A program made the translations under genes and the position numbers. This document shows positions 16,671 through 23,235 of a stretch of DNA of 25,774 bases, piece after piece. Numbering within the stretch: the first letter of the stretch is position 1; every line of letters begins with the position of its first letter. The notes beneath the pieces were generated by a model. It had not been told where the DNA came from. It ran no database searches and saw only the letters and a program-made list of their open reading frames with translations. Source of the DNA: Syntrophomonadaceae bacterium (lineage in GTDB: Bacteria; Bacillota; Dethiobacteria; DTU022); the NCBI GenBank assembly GCA_003552365.1, contig PUKR01000173.1:1-25774 (forward strand), given 5' to 3'.

Positions 16671-16914
16671 AATTTGTATCCGCGGTACCACCCAAATTGA
16701 TGATCGCAATCCACTCAGCAGGTACGGGCGCCTGTAAAAGTGCCGATACCCTCTTCCTTTAACGGGGAAGAGCCGTTAGCGCCTACTTAACCCATTCCCG
16801 GGTTTTCAGCGTAAAACTCCGAAGGGAACTTCAACCAGGGTCCTGTCCGACATAGCTCTCAGCCTCCGGCGATGCCTCTCTGGCCGACCGGTGCACCTGA
16901 TCTACTTTCCTTCT
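16645..16914 (-). promoter_or_regulatory. T-box riboswitch controlling aroF-pheA
   Basis: A tRNA-sensing leader that permits read-through when the cognate tRNA is uncharged. On the minus strand it has, in order: a Stem I base with an AGTAGA S-turn-like element (near 16900-16907), the distal AG-bulge AGAGAG (16876-16881) with GGCTGAGAG (16856-16864), the small hairpin GTTTT/AAAAC, a Stem III CTCTTCC/GGAAGAG (16751-16772), the T-box core GGGTGGTACCGCG (16681-16693), and a terminator. A possible specifier codon is TTC (16826-16828) in GAAGTTC opposite the S-turn, which would mean tRNA(Phe) and fits aroF-pheA; this is tentative, because the base after it is C rather than the usual purine and part of it could pair with the 5' side. 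Confidence 0.95.
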
Positions 16915-16974
16915 TCATTGCTTTTAATTTTATTCAGCGGCAAATGCCGGCTAATTGAAAGATATCTTACCACA

Positions 16975-17553
16975 TCATTGGTCAGAAGGCAACCCCTGGT
17001 TGTAATTATTCATCGCTGTTTCCAAACCACTTTTTACAAAAACCAGGACCGCCTCTACAGCCCGATCCCTTGCCTCATTGAGCAGTTCTCTATCCCCGGA
17101 TTCAACCGGCTGCAGGACATAATCGGCTGCGCTCATCCAGGGCGGAGGTTTACCGATGCCCATGCGCAAACGCGGGAAATCCTTTGTTTCCAGGGAATCA
17201 ATGATAGACTGTACTCCTCGATGTCCGGCGCCGCTGCCTTTTTTTCGCAGGCGAATTGCCCCCGGGGGCAAATCAAGGTCATCGTAAATTACCAGCAGCT
17301 TACCTAAATCGACCTGGTAGTTTTTTACCAGCTCATTCACAGCAAGTCCGCTTCGATTCATATAGGTCATGGGCTGGGCCAGGATGATCTCTTGCCCGTT
17401 GTAATTGGTTTCGGCCACCAGCGAGCGGAATTTCTGGACAGGAGCTCCTGTTTTTAAACTTCGAGAAAGGGCTTCCACCACTTGAAACCCAAGGTTATGC
17501 CTGCTATTTAAATACTCTTTTTTGGGGTTTCCTAATCCGACGATTAAATACAT
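16975..17553 (-). CDS. pth: Peptidyl-tRNA hydrolase
   Basis: Releases tRNA from peptidyl-tRNA that drops off ribosomes. The 192-residue protein shows MYLIVGLGNPKKEY, the catalytic histidine in SRHNLGF, the PMTYMNRSG segment, VIYDDLDLPPG and GSGAGHRGVQSI, all hallmarks of the bacterial Pth family. The start is ATG 17553, with GGGGTG five bases upstream. An ATG farther upstream (17616) lies within an inverted repeat and would add 21 residues before the conserved MYLIVGLGNP, so it is rejected. It follows rplY by about 110 bases, the standard order. It ends shortly before the T-box leader of aroF. Confidence 0.97.
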   Translation of the reverse strand: MYLIVGLGNPKKEYLNSRHNLGFQVVEALSRSLKTGAPVQKFRSLVAETNYNGQEIILAQPMTYMNRSGLAVNELVKNYQVDLGKLLVIYDDLDLPPGAIRLRKKGSGAGHRGVQSIIDSLETKDFPRLRMGIGKPPPWMSAADYVLQPVESGDRELLNEARDRAVEAVLVFVKSGLETAMNNYNQGLPSDQ

Positions 17554-17592
17554 TTTAACACCCCGGCAGCCAATTGTTTTCTTTCCAAGATT

Positions 17593-17617
17593 AATGCCCC
17601 TCGAAAGAAGGGGCATT
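17593..17617. terminator. Inverted repeat between rplY and pth
   Basis: AATGCCCC and GGGGCATT form a perfect 8-bp stem with a 9-base loop. The minus-strand product lacks a good U-run (TTAATC follows), so termination after rplY would be inefficient; it may attenuate pth or mark an mRNA processing site. Confidence 0.5.
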
Positions 17618-17664
17618 TTAACAGCTTACCATAAATAGCTATCTTGTGAAACTTGAGCTAAACC

Positions 17665-18357
17665 TTAACTCTCTTCTTCTGAACCTTCCTCTGAAGCTTC
17701 CTCTTCCGCACCTTCTTCAGCGGCTTCAGCTTCTTCTTCGCCTTCTTCAAGCTCTTCTTCTTCTAAGTCAGGTTCTAACTCTTCTTCAGCCATCGGCGCA
17801 AGGACCTGGGCAAGGATAGTATCCGGTGGTGTGATTAACTCAATATCGTCTCCTACTACCAGGCTTTCGGCTGTAATACTGTCCCCGATGTTTAAACCGG
17901 ATATATCGATATCAAATTGTTCAGGGATATCGCCCGGCAGACATTCAACATCAACTTCCCTGGCGACCAGCGATAAAACTCCGCCTTCCTCTACACCAAC
18001 AGGTTCTCCCACAAAATTCAGGTGGACTGCAACCTCAATCTTGTCGGTCATCGAGATACGGATAAAGTCAACATGAAGGATCCGATCCTGCAAAAGCATA
18101 TCTCGCTGGATATCTCTAAACATTACCGTTTCCTGTCGAGTTTTCTTGCCCTTAGACTTGACCTTCAGATCGAGCAAAACATTACTTCCACCCGTCGTTA
18201 AAACCTGCCTCAAAGTGCGTCCGTCAACAACCAGGGGAAAATTATCGGCGCCCCTGCCGTAAAGTACTGCCGGAACCTTATCTTCCCGGCGCAGCTGGTT
18301 GAGTTCCCCCTTGGTTTGTGAAGGACGGGTATGAACTTCCATTTCCATTCTTTCCAT
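17665..18357 (-). CDS. rplY: 50S ribosomal protein L25/general stress protein Ctc (TL5 type)
   Basis: Binds 5S rRNA in the large subunit. The 230-residue long form has an N-terminal L25 domain (about 1-95, with VPAVLYGRG and ILHVDFIRI) and a TL5 C-terminal beta domain (about 100-190, with VHLNFVGEPVGVEEGGVL and LPGDIPEQFDIDISGLNIGDSI). These are followed by an extreme glutamate-rich tail of about 45 residues. The start is ATG 18357, with AAGGAGG 8 bases upstream. An upstream TTG (18417) would overlap prs and lacks the conserved beginning. It lies 52 bases after prs, the usual ctc position. Confidence 0.95.
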   Translation of the reverse strand: MERMEMEVHTRPSQTKGELNQLRREDKVPAVLYGRGADNFPLVVDGRTLRQVLTTGGSNVLLDLKVKSKGKKTRQETVMFRDIQRDMLLQDRILHVDFIRISMTDKIEVAVHLNFVGEPVGVEEGGVLSLVAREVDVECLPGDIPEQFDIDISGLNIGDSITAESLVVGDDIELITPPDTILAQVLAPMAEEELEPDLEEEELEEGEEEAEAAEEGAEEEASEEGSEEES

Positions 18358-18409
18358 GCATCTAGCCTCCTTCTGCAATAGTATACTGCAGGAAGCAGCG
18401 AAGATCAAC

Positions 18410-19366
18410 TCAATCAAAAAGTTCGCTTACCGAACGTTTATCCTGGATCCGTTTAATCGCTTCCCCGATTAAAGGAGCGACAGAAAGAGCTCTAAAACAA
18501 TCCCTTTTACCTCGCAACACACTTCTATCAACTGGAATGGTGTTGGCGAAAACTACCTCGGTAATGCTGGAATTGCTAAGGCGGTCTATTGCTTTTCCAG
18601 AAAATACAGGATGGGTACAGCAGGCAAAAACTTCTTTTGCCCCTTCTTCAATCAAGGCGTCTGCTCCTAAGGTCAGCGTTCCGGCAGTATCAATCATGTC
18701 ATCGATAAATATGGCCGTTTTCCCCTTAACGTCCCCGATAATGTTCATTATTTCAGCTTCATTCGGTGCGGGGCGTTTCTTATCAATAATCGCAAGCGGC
18801 ATCATCAGGCGATTGGCCAGGTCTCTTGCCCTGGTAACACCGCCGAGATCTGGCGAGACTACCACGCCATTTTCGATATTTTTCTCACTAAAATATTTGG
18901 CCAGGATTGGAAGGGCAGTTAAGTGGTCTACGGGAATGTGGAAAAATCCTTGAATCTGGCCGGCATGCAGATCCATGGCAATAACCCGGTTTGCTCCCGC
19001 AGCTGTAACCAAATCGGCAATTAACTTGGCGGTAATGGGATCACGGGCCCTGGTCTTGCGGTCCTGCCTGGCATATGCATAGTAAGGGATAACCGCGTTT
19101 ACCGACTTAACCGAAGCGCGCCTGAGCGCGTCAATTAAAATTAACAGTTCCAAGATACTTTCATTGATGGGACCGCATAGAGGTTGGATCAAGAAGGAAT
19201 TAGTTCCCCTGACACTCTCGTTAATACTGATTGATATTTCCCCATCACTAAACCGCGATACTTCACTTTTCCCCAGGGGAACCTCGAGGTACTCCGCAAT
19301 TTCCTCTGCCAGCTCCCGGTTTGCGCTGCCACAAAAGATCTTCAGATTGTTGTTGTTACCCACCAT
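18410..19366 (-). CDS. prs: Ribose-phosphate pyrophosphokinase (PRPP synthetase)
   Basis: Makes PRPP from ribose 5-phosphate and ATP, feeding purine, pyrimidine, NAD, histidine and tryptophan synthesis. The protein is 318 residues, the standard class I length. Visible are KIFCGSANRELAEEIAEYL, the flexible YYAYARQDRKTRARDPI loop, VIAMDLHAGQIQGFF and the PRPP-binding loop IFIDDMIDTAGTLTLGADAL. It starts at ATG with AGGAGGG close by; the next codon, GTG, would also be well spaced. A 177-base gap precedes it after the shortened glmU. A weak promoter candidate (TTGAAA, 17 bases, TAAAAC) is in that gap. Its product is used by the hpt and nicotinate phosphoribosyltransferase of this window. Confidence 0.98.
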   Translation of the reverse strand: MVGNNNNLKIFCGSANRELAEEIAEYLEVPLGKSEVSRFSDGEISISINESVRGTNSFLIQPLCGPINESILELLILIDALRRASVKSVNAVIPYYAYARQDRKTRARDPITAKLIADLVTAAGANRVIAMDLHAGQIQGFFHIPVDHLTALPILAKYFSEKNIENGVVVSPDLGGVTRARDLANRLMMPLAIIDKKRPAPNEAEIMNIIGDVKGKTAIFIDDMIDTAGTLTLGADALIEEGAKEVFACCTHPVFSGKAIDRLSNSSITEVVFANTIPVDRSVLRGKRDCFRALSVAPLIGEAIKRIQDKRSVSELFD

Positions 19367-19543
19367 AAACCCTCCTGTGTTTGCTCTTTGCAGTCATTAA
19401 TTAGTTGAATAGGAATGCGGTTTATTCTTTCTCTTTTCCGGGTCAGTTTTCCTGCCGGGTTTTAATTTATCTCTCGTTAGGTTTCAAGTCCCTGTCCAAG
19501 ATACAGCAAGGTTTAGCAGTAACAATTACTTTTTGTATATTTA

Positions 19544-20533
19544 TTAATAAAGATAAGAAAAAGGCGCTATCCCGGATCCGGAAGTTACTGTTCGGTTCTT
19601 AATTACCGAATGCTCAACAATTGCCCGGTCATTAACTGTTGCATTTACAAGGTGCGAACCCGGGCCGATCCGGCATAATTCCCCAATTACTGTGTTTCCC
19701 TCGATCACGCAGTTTGGGCCGATTACCGTATCGGGACCTATCGCAACATCACAGTCAATATAAGCTGTGTCGGGATCAATAATTGTTACTCCTTCCTCCA
19801 TCAGCTTTAAGTTTACTTTTTCCCTGACCAGGAAAGCAGCTTCTGCAAGCTGCACACGGTTATTGATTCCCAAACCGACCCGGTAATCTTCAATACAATA
19901 TGCTCCAATGCCTAAATTGTCCTGGTAGATCATCGCTAAAACATCGGGCAGGTAGTACTCATTCTGGGCATTGTCAGTACTTAATCGAGGGAGATACTGC
20001 CGAAGGAGGGCAAGGTCAAAACAATAGGTGCCGGTATTGATTTCCTTTATCTGTTTTTCTGCCGGAGATGCATCTTTATCCTCAACAATCCCTTCCACCA
20101 AACCCTTATCATCGCGGATTATCCGGCCGTAACCCGAGGGATTTTGAAGAACTGTGGTGGCTACTGCGGCAGCATTCTTATTTTTACTTTGAAGCAGGTT
20201 TTTTAAATGTTCCGCTTCCAGAAGCGGGGTATCGCCGCAAAGGATCAGCAAGGTTCCTTCAGCGGGTAACTTATCCAGGGTTTCCATTACGGCATGGCCG
20301 GTGCCCAGTTGACTTTCCTGGTGAACATACTGCCACTGATCGCCAGCTGTTTCCATAACCTGCGAAGCGCCGTGGCCGACAACTATTACAACATTGTCTG
20401 TCAGCTGAACGGCGCTTTTTAAAATATAACTTAGCATTGGGCGGCCGCAAATCGGGTGGAGAACCTTGGGCAGGCGAGAACGCATGCGCTTGCCTTCCCC
20501 TGCAGCCAAAACTACAGCCCATAACTTTTCCAT
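19544..20533 (-). CDS. glmU: Truncated GlmU: UDP-GlcNAc pyrophosphorylase domain with only the first turns of the acetyltransferase helix
   Basis: N-terminal uridylyltransferase domain of GlmU (residues 1 to about 230). It has AAGEGKRMRSRLPKVLHPICGRPM-type nucleotide binding, QLGTGHAV (75-82), the metal aspartate in LCGDTPLL (98-105), GYGRIIR, INTGTY and LGINNR. A hexapeptide left-handed beta-helix starts near 253 but ends at residue 329 in GIAPFSYLY, where homologues continue with the LRPG segment. Normal GlmU is about 450-460 residues. The missing 120 or so residues would contain all the acetyltransferase catalytic residues. They are not found in any frame of the 177-base gap before prs. 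Start ATG with AGGAGGGG 7 bases upstream. The gene could be a working pyrophosphorylase with acetylation done elsewhere, a decayed gene, or an assembly deletion. Confidence 0.9.
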   Translation of the reverse strand: MEKLWAVVLAAGEGKRMRSRLPKVLHPICGRPMLSYILKSAVQLTDNVVIVVGHGASQVMETAGDQWQYVHQESQLGTGHAVMETLDKLPAEGTLLILCGDTPLLEAEHLKNLLQSKNKNAAAVATTVLQNPSGYGRIIRDDKGLVEGIVEDKDASPAEKQIKEINTGTYCFDLALLRQYLPRLSTDNAQNEYYLPDVLAMIYQDNLGIGAYCIEDYRVGLGINNRVQLAEAAFLVREKVNLKLMEEGVTIIDPDTAYIDCDVAIGPDTVIGPNCVIEGNTVIGELCRIGPGSHLVNATVNDRAIVEHSVIKNRTVTSGSGIAPFSYLY

Positions 20534-20594
20534 CGTTTAGCCCCTCCTAATTTTGTAATCCCTATCATAAATAGCAGTTCATGTGATTAAACAT

Positions 20595-20624
20595 ATTATA
20601 CTGCAGTTTATCGGGGAGGGGCAA
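20595..20624 (-). promoter_or_regulatory. Probable sigma-A promoter of glmU
   Basis: On the minus strand TTGCCC (20619-20624), 18 bases, then a perfect TATAAT (20595-20600). Transcription would begin near 20588, about 55 bases before the glmU ATG and shortly after the spoVG stop. Confidence 0.6.
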
Positions 20625-20640
20625 AATATAATTGAATAGA

Positions 20641-20922
20641 TTATACCGATACGGCGCTTTGTTCCAAAGCGGCGGTGTATGCGCTCAAAACTGCATCCTG
20701 AATTAATTCCCTGGTTTCAGCATTAATTGGATGAGCTATGTCCCTAAATTCCCCGCTAGGATTGCGCTTACTGGGCATGGCCACAAACAAACCGTTCCGC
20801 CCGTCGATTATGCGCAGATCATGGATGGCAAACATGTCATTAAGCGTAATCGAAACTATTGCTTTCATCTTTCCTTCCCGGTTTATGCTTCTAATCCTGA
20901 CATCAGTAACAACCATTTTCAC
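20641..20922 (-). CDS. spoVG: RNA-binding regulator SpoVG
   Basis: A 93-residue SpoVG: VVTDVRIRSINREGKMKAIVSITLND, FAIHDLRIIDG, and the highly conserved FVAMPSKRNPSGEFRDIAHPINAETRELI. SpoVG is a site-specific nucleic-acid binding protein. It was named for spore cortex formation but is widespread in non-sporulating Bacillota as a regulator of cell division and envelope genes, so it does not by itself show sporulation. The start is GTG (20922) with AAGGGGG close by; the ATG two codons later is also possible. It lies upstream of glmU as in Bacillus. Upstream, purR and yabJ of the Bacillus order are not present. Confidence 0.97.
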   Translation of the reverse strand: MKMVVTDVRIRSINREGKMKAIVSITLNDMFAIHDLRIIDGRNGLFVAMPSKRNPSGEFRDIAHPINAETRELIQDAVLSAYTAALEQSAVSV

Positions 20923-20961
20923 GCTACCCCCTTATGAATGATAATCTAAGATGATATTTAA

Positions 20962-20988
20962 AAGCTTAACAAGCTGAACAAGCACAGT
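20962..20988. repeat. Three tandem 9-base units upstream of spoVG
   Basis: AAGCTTAAC, AAGCTGAAC and AAGCACAGT stand in direct tandem, the first two differing at one base. They are 40-66 bases upstream of the spoVG start, within its likely leader or promoter. They may be a binding site or chance; no known operator is recognised. Confidence 0.4.
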
Positions 20989-21228
20989 TATCCGGTATGT
21001 TTTATATGAGAAATGTTTCACTTGCTGTATACAATTAAAACTTTTCTACCATTAAATTTTAGCCAGGCTTATTGCAAAATATTGCACAAATCTTTAAAAT
21101 ATAATTAAGTAAACTTTTTGAATTGAAGCTTTTGTTGTTGATGTATAAACTTGACGATCTTTATTTATGAACTGTGTATAAGTTTAATGGTTAATTAGTA
21201 ATTTTACCATTTTATTGTGTGGGATTTT

Positions 21229-21420
21229 TCAAAAGGTAACATGCGAAAAATCGTAAATTGTGTGTAAGCCTATCCTGCCAGGTGTACAATCTAAAATATG
21301 AAGCAGCTGTTCAGCCTGGTTTAAATTAAATCCGGTAAGCCTGGAAAGAGAACTCAGGCGAATAGATGGTTCGTTCCAGTCAATTTTATCAAGGACCGGT
21401 AGTGGTTGAGAAAATTCCAG
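21229..21420 (-). other. Protein-like open frame without a normal start (possible gene remnant)
   Basis: On the minus strand a frame runs open for about 250 bases, from an in-frame TGA near 21482 to TGA at 21229. Its last 63 codons look protein-like: VLDKIDWNEPSIRLSSLSRL, then TGFNLNQAEQLLHILD. Codon use resembles the neighbouring genes. There is no ATG, GTG or TTG and no ribosome binding site, so it is not a functional gene as it stands. It may be the tail of a gene broken when the plus-strand regulator arrived, or chance. No family recognised. Confidence 0.25.
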
Positions 21421-21424
21421 ATGA

Positions 21425-22315
21425 ATGGGAATGGGCGAGATGAAACCAGAAGAATTTGGACTCTTAGTTAAAACGCTGCGTCAAAACAGTATCGACCAGC
21501 ATGGAAACCATTGGTCCAGGGAAACTCTAAGCAGGGCTGTAAATTTAACTGAAGATCAACTGGGCAGGCTGGAAAGAGGGGAAAGAAAATATCTTGACAC
21601 GCATACCCTGCAGCTATTAGCAGACTCTTTCAACCTGACCGACCTGGAAAAAAAGGAGTTTTTTTATGCCGCTGCAGGCATCCCGGACCACGAACTTTTT
21701 ACCGGTGAAGATCCGGAAATAGAACTGCAAAAACTGATAAACGAAATTGAGGATATCCATATCCCGGCACTGATAATCGACGTTTACGCCGATATAGTAG
21801 CCGTAAATACAGCTGCAATGCATTTATATCTTTTTACTCCAGAAATTATAAATTATGCTAACAGCATCCCTGCCGGTTACAACCTGCTTAATTTCATTTA
21901 CTCCTCTCAATTCGGGTGTAAAGAAATTTTCGGAGCTTCATGGAGAAGAATAGCAACGATCGAAGTGCTTTTATTCCGCCGATCAAGCCTGCGCTACCGG
22001 CATACAAACTATTTTAAATATTTACTAAGCACTCTCTTAAAAGAAGAGCAGTTCAATATAGACTGGTATTCCAGCCATAGGTACGAGGACCATTATCAAT
22101 TAACCTATGAACACTTTATCTACAAGCATCCCCGTTTTGGCCCGTTATCTTACCTGGCCACTGAAACTATAATCAACACTCAAAAAGGAAATTTGTACCT
22201 GATCCTGTACAACCCCTCCGATAAAATCACAAAAGAAGTCTTTTCAAAGTTAACCGGAAAAAAGAACAACATGGTGCACAGGGTTTCCTGCTGGCCGGTA
22301 AAAGACTGGCAATAG
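21425..22315 (+). CDS. XRE-family regulator with MmyB-like ligand-binding domain
   Basis: A 296-residue regulator. An N-terminal helix-turn-helix (about 10-65: WSRETLSRAVNLTEDQLGRL, then ERGERKYLDTHTLQLLADSF) is followed by a C-terminal region (about 95-290: IPALIIDVYADIVAVNTAAM, YNLLNFIYSS) that matches the layout of the PAS-like MmyB domain (PF17765). That domain is thought to bind small hydrophobic ligands. Three ATGs (21425, 21431, 21440) compete. Related proteins often begin like MKPEEFG, which would favour 21440, but no convincing ribosome binding site distinguishes them. An in-frame TGA directly precedes 21425. It is on the opposite strand from the flanking housekeeping array and somewhat less GC-rich, suggesting a later insertion. 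Ligand and targets unknown. Confidence 0.88.
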   Translation: MGMGEMKPEEFGLLVKTLRQNSIDQHGNHWSRETLSRAVNLTEDQLGRLERGERKYLDTHTLQLLADSFNLTDLEKKEFFYAAAGIPDHELFTGEDPEIELQKLINEIEDIHIPALIIDVYADIVAVNTAAMHLYLFTPEIINYANSIPAGYNLLNFIYSSQFGCKEIFGASWRRIATIEVLLFRRSSLRYRHTNYFKYLLSTLLKEEQFNIDWYSSHRYEDHYQLTYEHFIYKHPRFGPLSYLATETIINTQKGNLYLILYNPSDKITKEVFSKLTGKKNNMVHRVSCWPVKDWQ

Positions 22316-22330
22316 TTAGTTATTTACCGG
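22295..22330 (+). terminator. Hairpin spanning the regulator stop codon
   Basis: CCGGTAAA (22295-22302) and TTTACCGG (22323-22330) are perfect inverted repeats with a 20-base loop that includes the end of the gene. A run of five T (near 22349) comes about 18 bases later, so termination is only a possibility. Confidence 0.35.
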
Positions 22331-22476
22331 CAGATTACCTTTAAGCCCTTTTTATAAAAGATCCGCCCTTATTACGATAAATCTTATGCTGGCACGATCT
22401 GCAAACAGAGCTTTCATTTCAAGCAACTTAACCAGCAAGTTGTTAGTGGCTGCATAGCGCTCCCTGTTCAGATATT

Positions 22477-23232
22477 TTAACCGGATAAATATTTTTTGAC
22501 CAGTTCCAGGTCGTTTACTTTATCAACATCAATCCCAAGCTCCGCCAGTTCACAAATAATGGCCCTGGCTTCGAGATTCATCAACTTTGAAAGAAATCTT
22601 TCCAGGTCTGAGATGGAAAGTTTTTTAAATAAATACTTGATTATGAGAGAAAAAGGTAAGATTTTGATCAGCTTAAGTGGTTTTTTTCGGTACGAAATAA
22701 ACATTTCAAGGCGCTTTCTATTCTTTAGGAACCATCCCGGACGCAATAGCGCCAGGTTGCCCCCGGTAACAAGACCTTCTTTGAGGCGCACATAGGTGCG
22801 CTCGGTTTCAGGAAAATCCCTGGCAAAAGCTTCACGTCTTAAGACAGGATAATAGAAATCATGTTCCAGTGAACCACAAAGGTTAAGAAATTCTTCCACT
22901 ACTTCGGGTTTAATCAGGGGGATGTCCCCGGTAATTACCATTGCGAGCCGGTCACCGGACAACCCCGCGAATCCTTCCGCCAGGTTATCAAGCATACTGC
23001 CGGATTCTGGAATTAGATCAAAGCGATAGCCTTCTTGCTGCAATTGTTGCAGCTCAGCTTCCGGACCCACTACCACAATTCTCCCAATTGATTGTGCTTC
23101 ATTTAAAACTTTAAGCACATAACCGAGCAGCGGCTTATCTTCTATTTTTATAAAAGCCTTGTTGGAAACCCCTTCCTGCTCAGTTAGAGGTTCCTGCTTG
23201 CCCCCGCCGGCCAATACGACAGCATCAATCAT
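22477..23232 (-). CDS. MobA-like nucleotidyltransferase family protein, substrate unknown
   Basis: A 251-residue protein with a nucleotide-diphospho-sugar transferase (GT-A) fold. It has IDAVVLAGGGKQEPL at the N-terminus, the NKAFIKIEDKPLLGYVLKVL segment (the PKALxxxxGKPML-like position) and the metal-binding VITGDIPLIKPE. The rest is typical of the MobA-like NTP transferase family found beside ispE in several Clostridia (from general memory). The glycine-rich loop is GGGKQEP rather than GxGTRM, so the substrate may differ from classical sugar-1-phosphates. Its ATG is 3 bases from the ispE stop, and its ribosome binding site GGGAGG lies inside the ispE end, so translation is coupled. Function is not established. 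Confidence 0.82.
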   Translation of the reverse strand: MIDAVVLAGGGKQEPLTEQEGVSNKAFIKIEDKPLLGYVLKVLNEAQSIGRIVVVGPEAELQQLQQEGYRFDLIPESGSMLDNLAEGFAGLSGDRLAMVITGDIPLIKPEVVEEFLNLCGSLEHDFYYPVLRREAFARDFPETERTYVRLKEGLVTGGNLALLRPGWFLKNRKRLEMFISYRKKPLKLIKILPFSLIIKYLFKKLSISDLERFLSKLMNLEARAIICELAELGIDVDKVNDLELVKKYLSG

Positions 23233-23235
23233 TTC

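Larger units (their letters stand above)
20923..21424. other. 502-base intergenic region between divergent spoVG and the MmyB-like regulator
   Basis: The half near spoVG (about 20940-21240) is strongly AT-rich and should hold the spoVG promoter, but I could not fix one. A sigma-H-like site was looked for and not clearly seen. On the plus strand TTGACG (21151-21156) is followed by TATAAG (21177-21182), with an overlong 20-base spacer, as a possible regulator promoter. Two similar elements, TGTATAAACTTGA (21143) and TGTATAAGTTTAA (21175), repeat at about 32 bases. The half near the regulator is less AT-rich and contains a minus-strand open frame described separately. No RNA gene was recognised. 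Confidence 0.6.

Noticed and set aside
17554..17616. Longer Pth start at ATG 17616
   Set aside because: The ATG lies in a perfect inverted repeat and adds 21 residues before the conserved MYLIVGLGNP start, which has its own ribosome binding site.
19438..19463. CCGG-CAG hairpin followed by TTTT on the plus strand, between prs and glmU
   Set aside because: It would terminate plus-strand transcription, but no plus-strand gene is seen there. The stem is short and bulged.
21173..21181. DnaA box TTATACACA on the minus strand near spoVG, suggesting an origin
   Set aside because: A single perfect 9-mer with one free position is expected about once by chance in a window of this size. There is no cluster of boxes, and dnaA/dnaN are not present.
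22352..22476. Minus-strand open frame downstream of the nucleotidyltransferase (peptide containing LLEMKALFADRASIRFIVIR)
   Set aside because: Only about 40 codons, no good start with a ribosome binding site, and it overlaps the end of the nucleotidyltransferase gene in another frame. A remnant is possible but not supportable.
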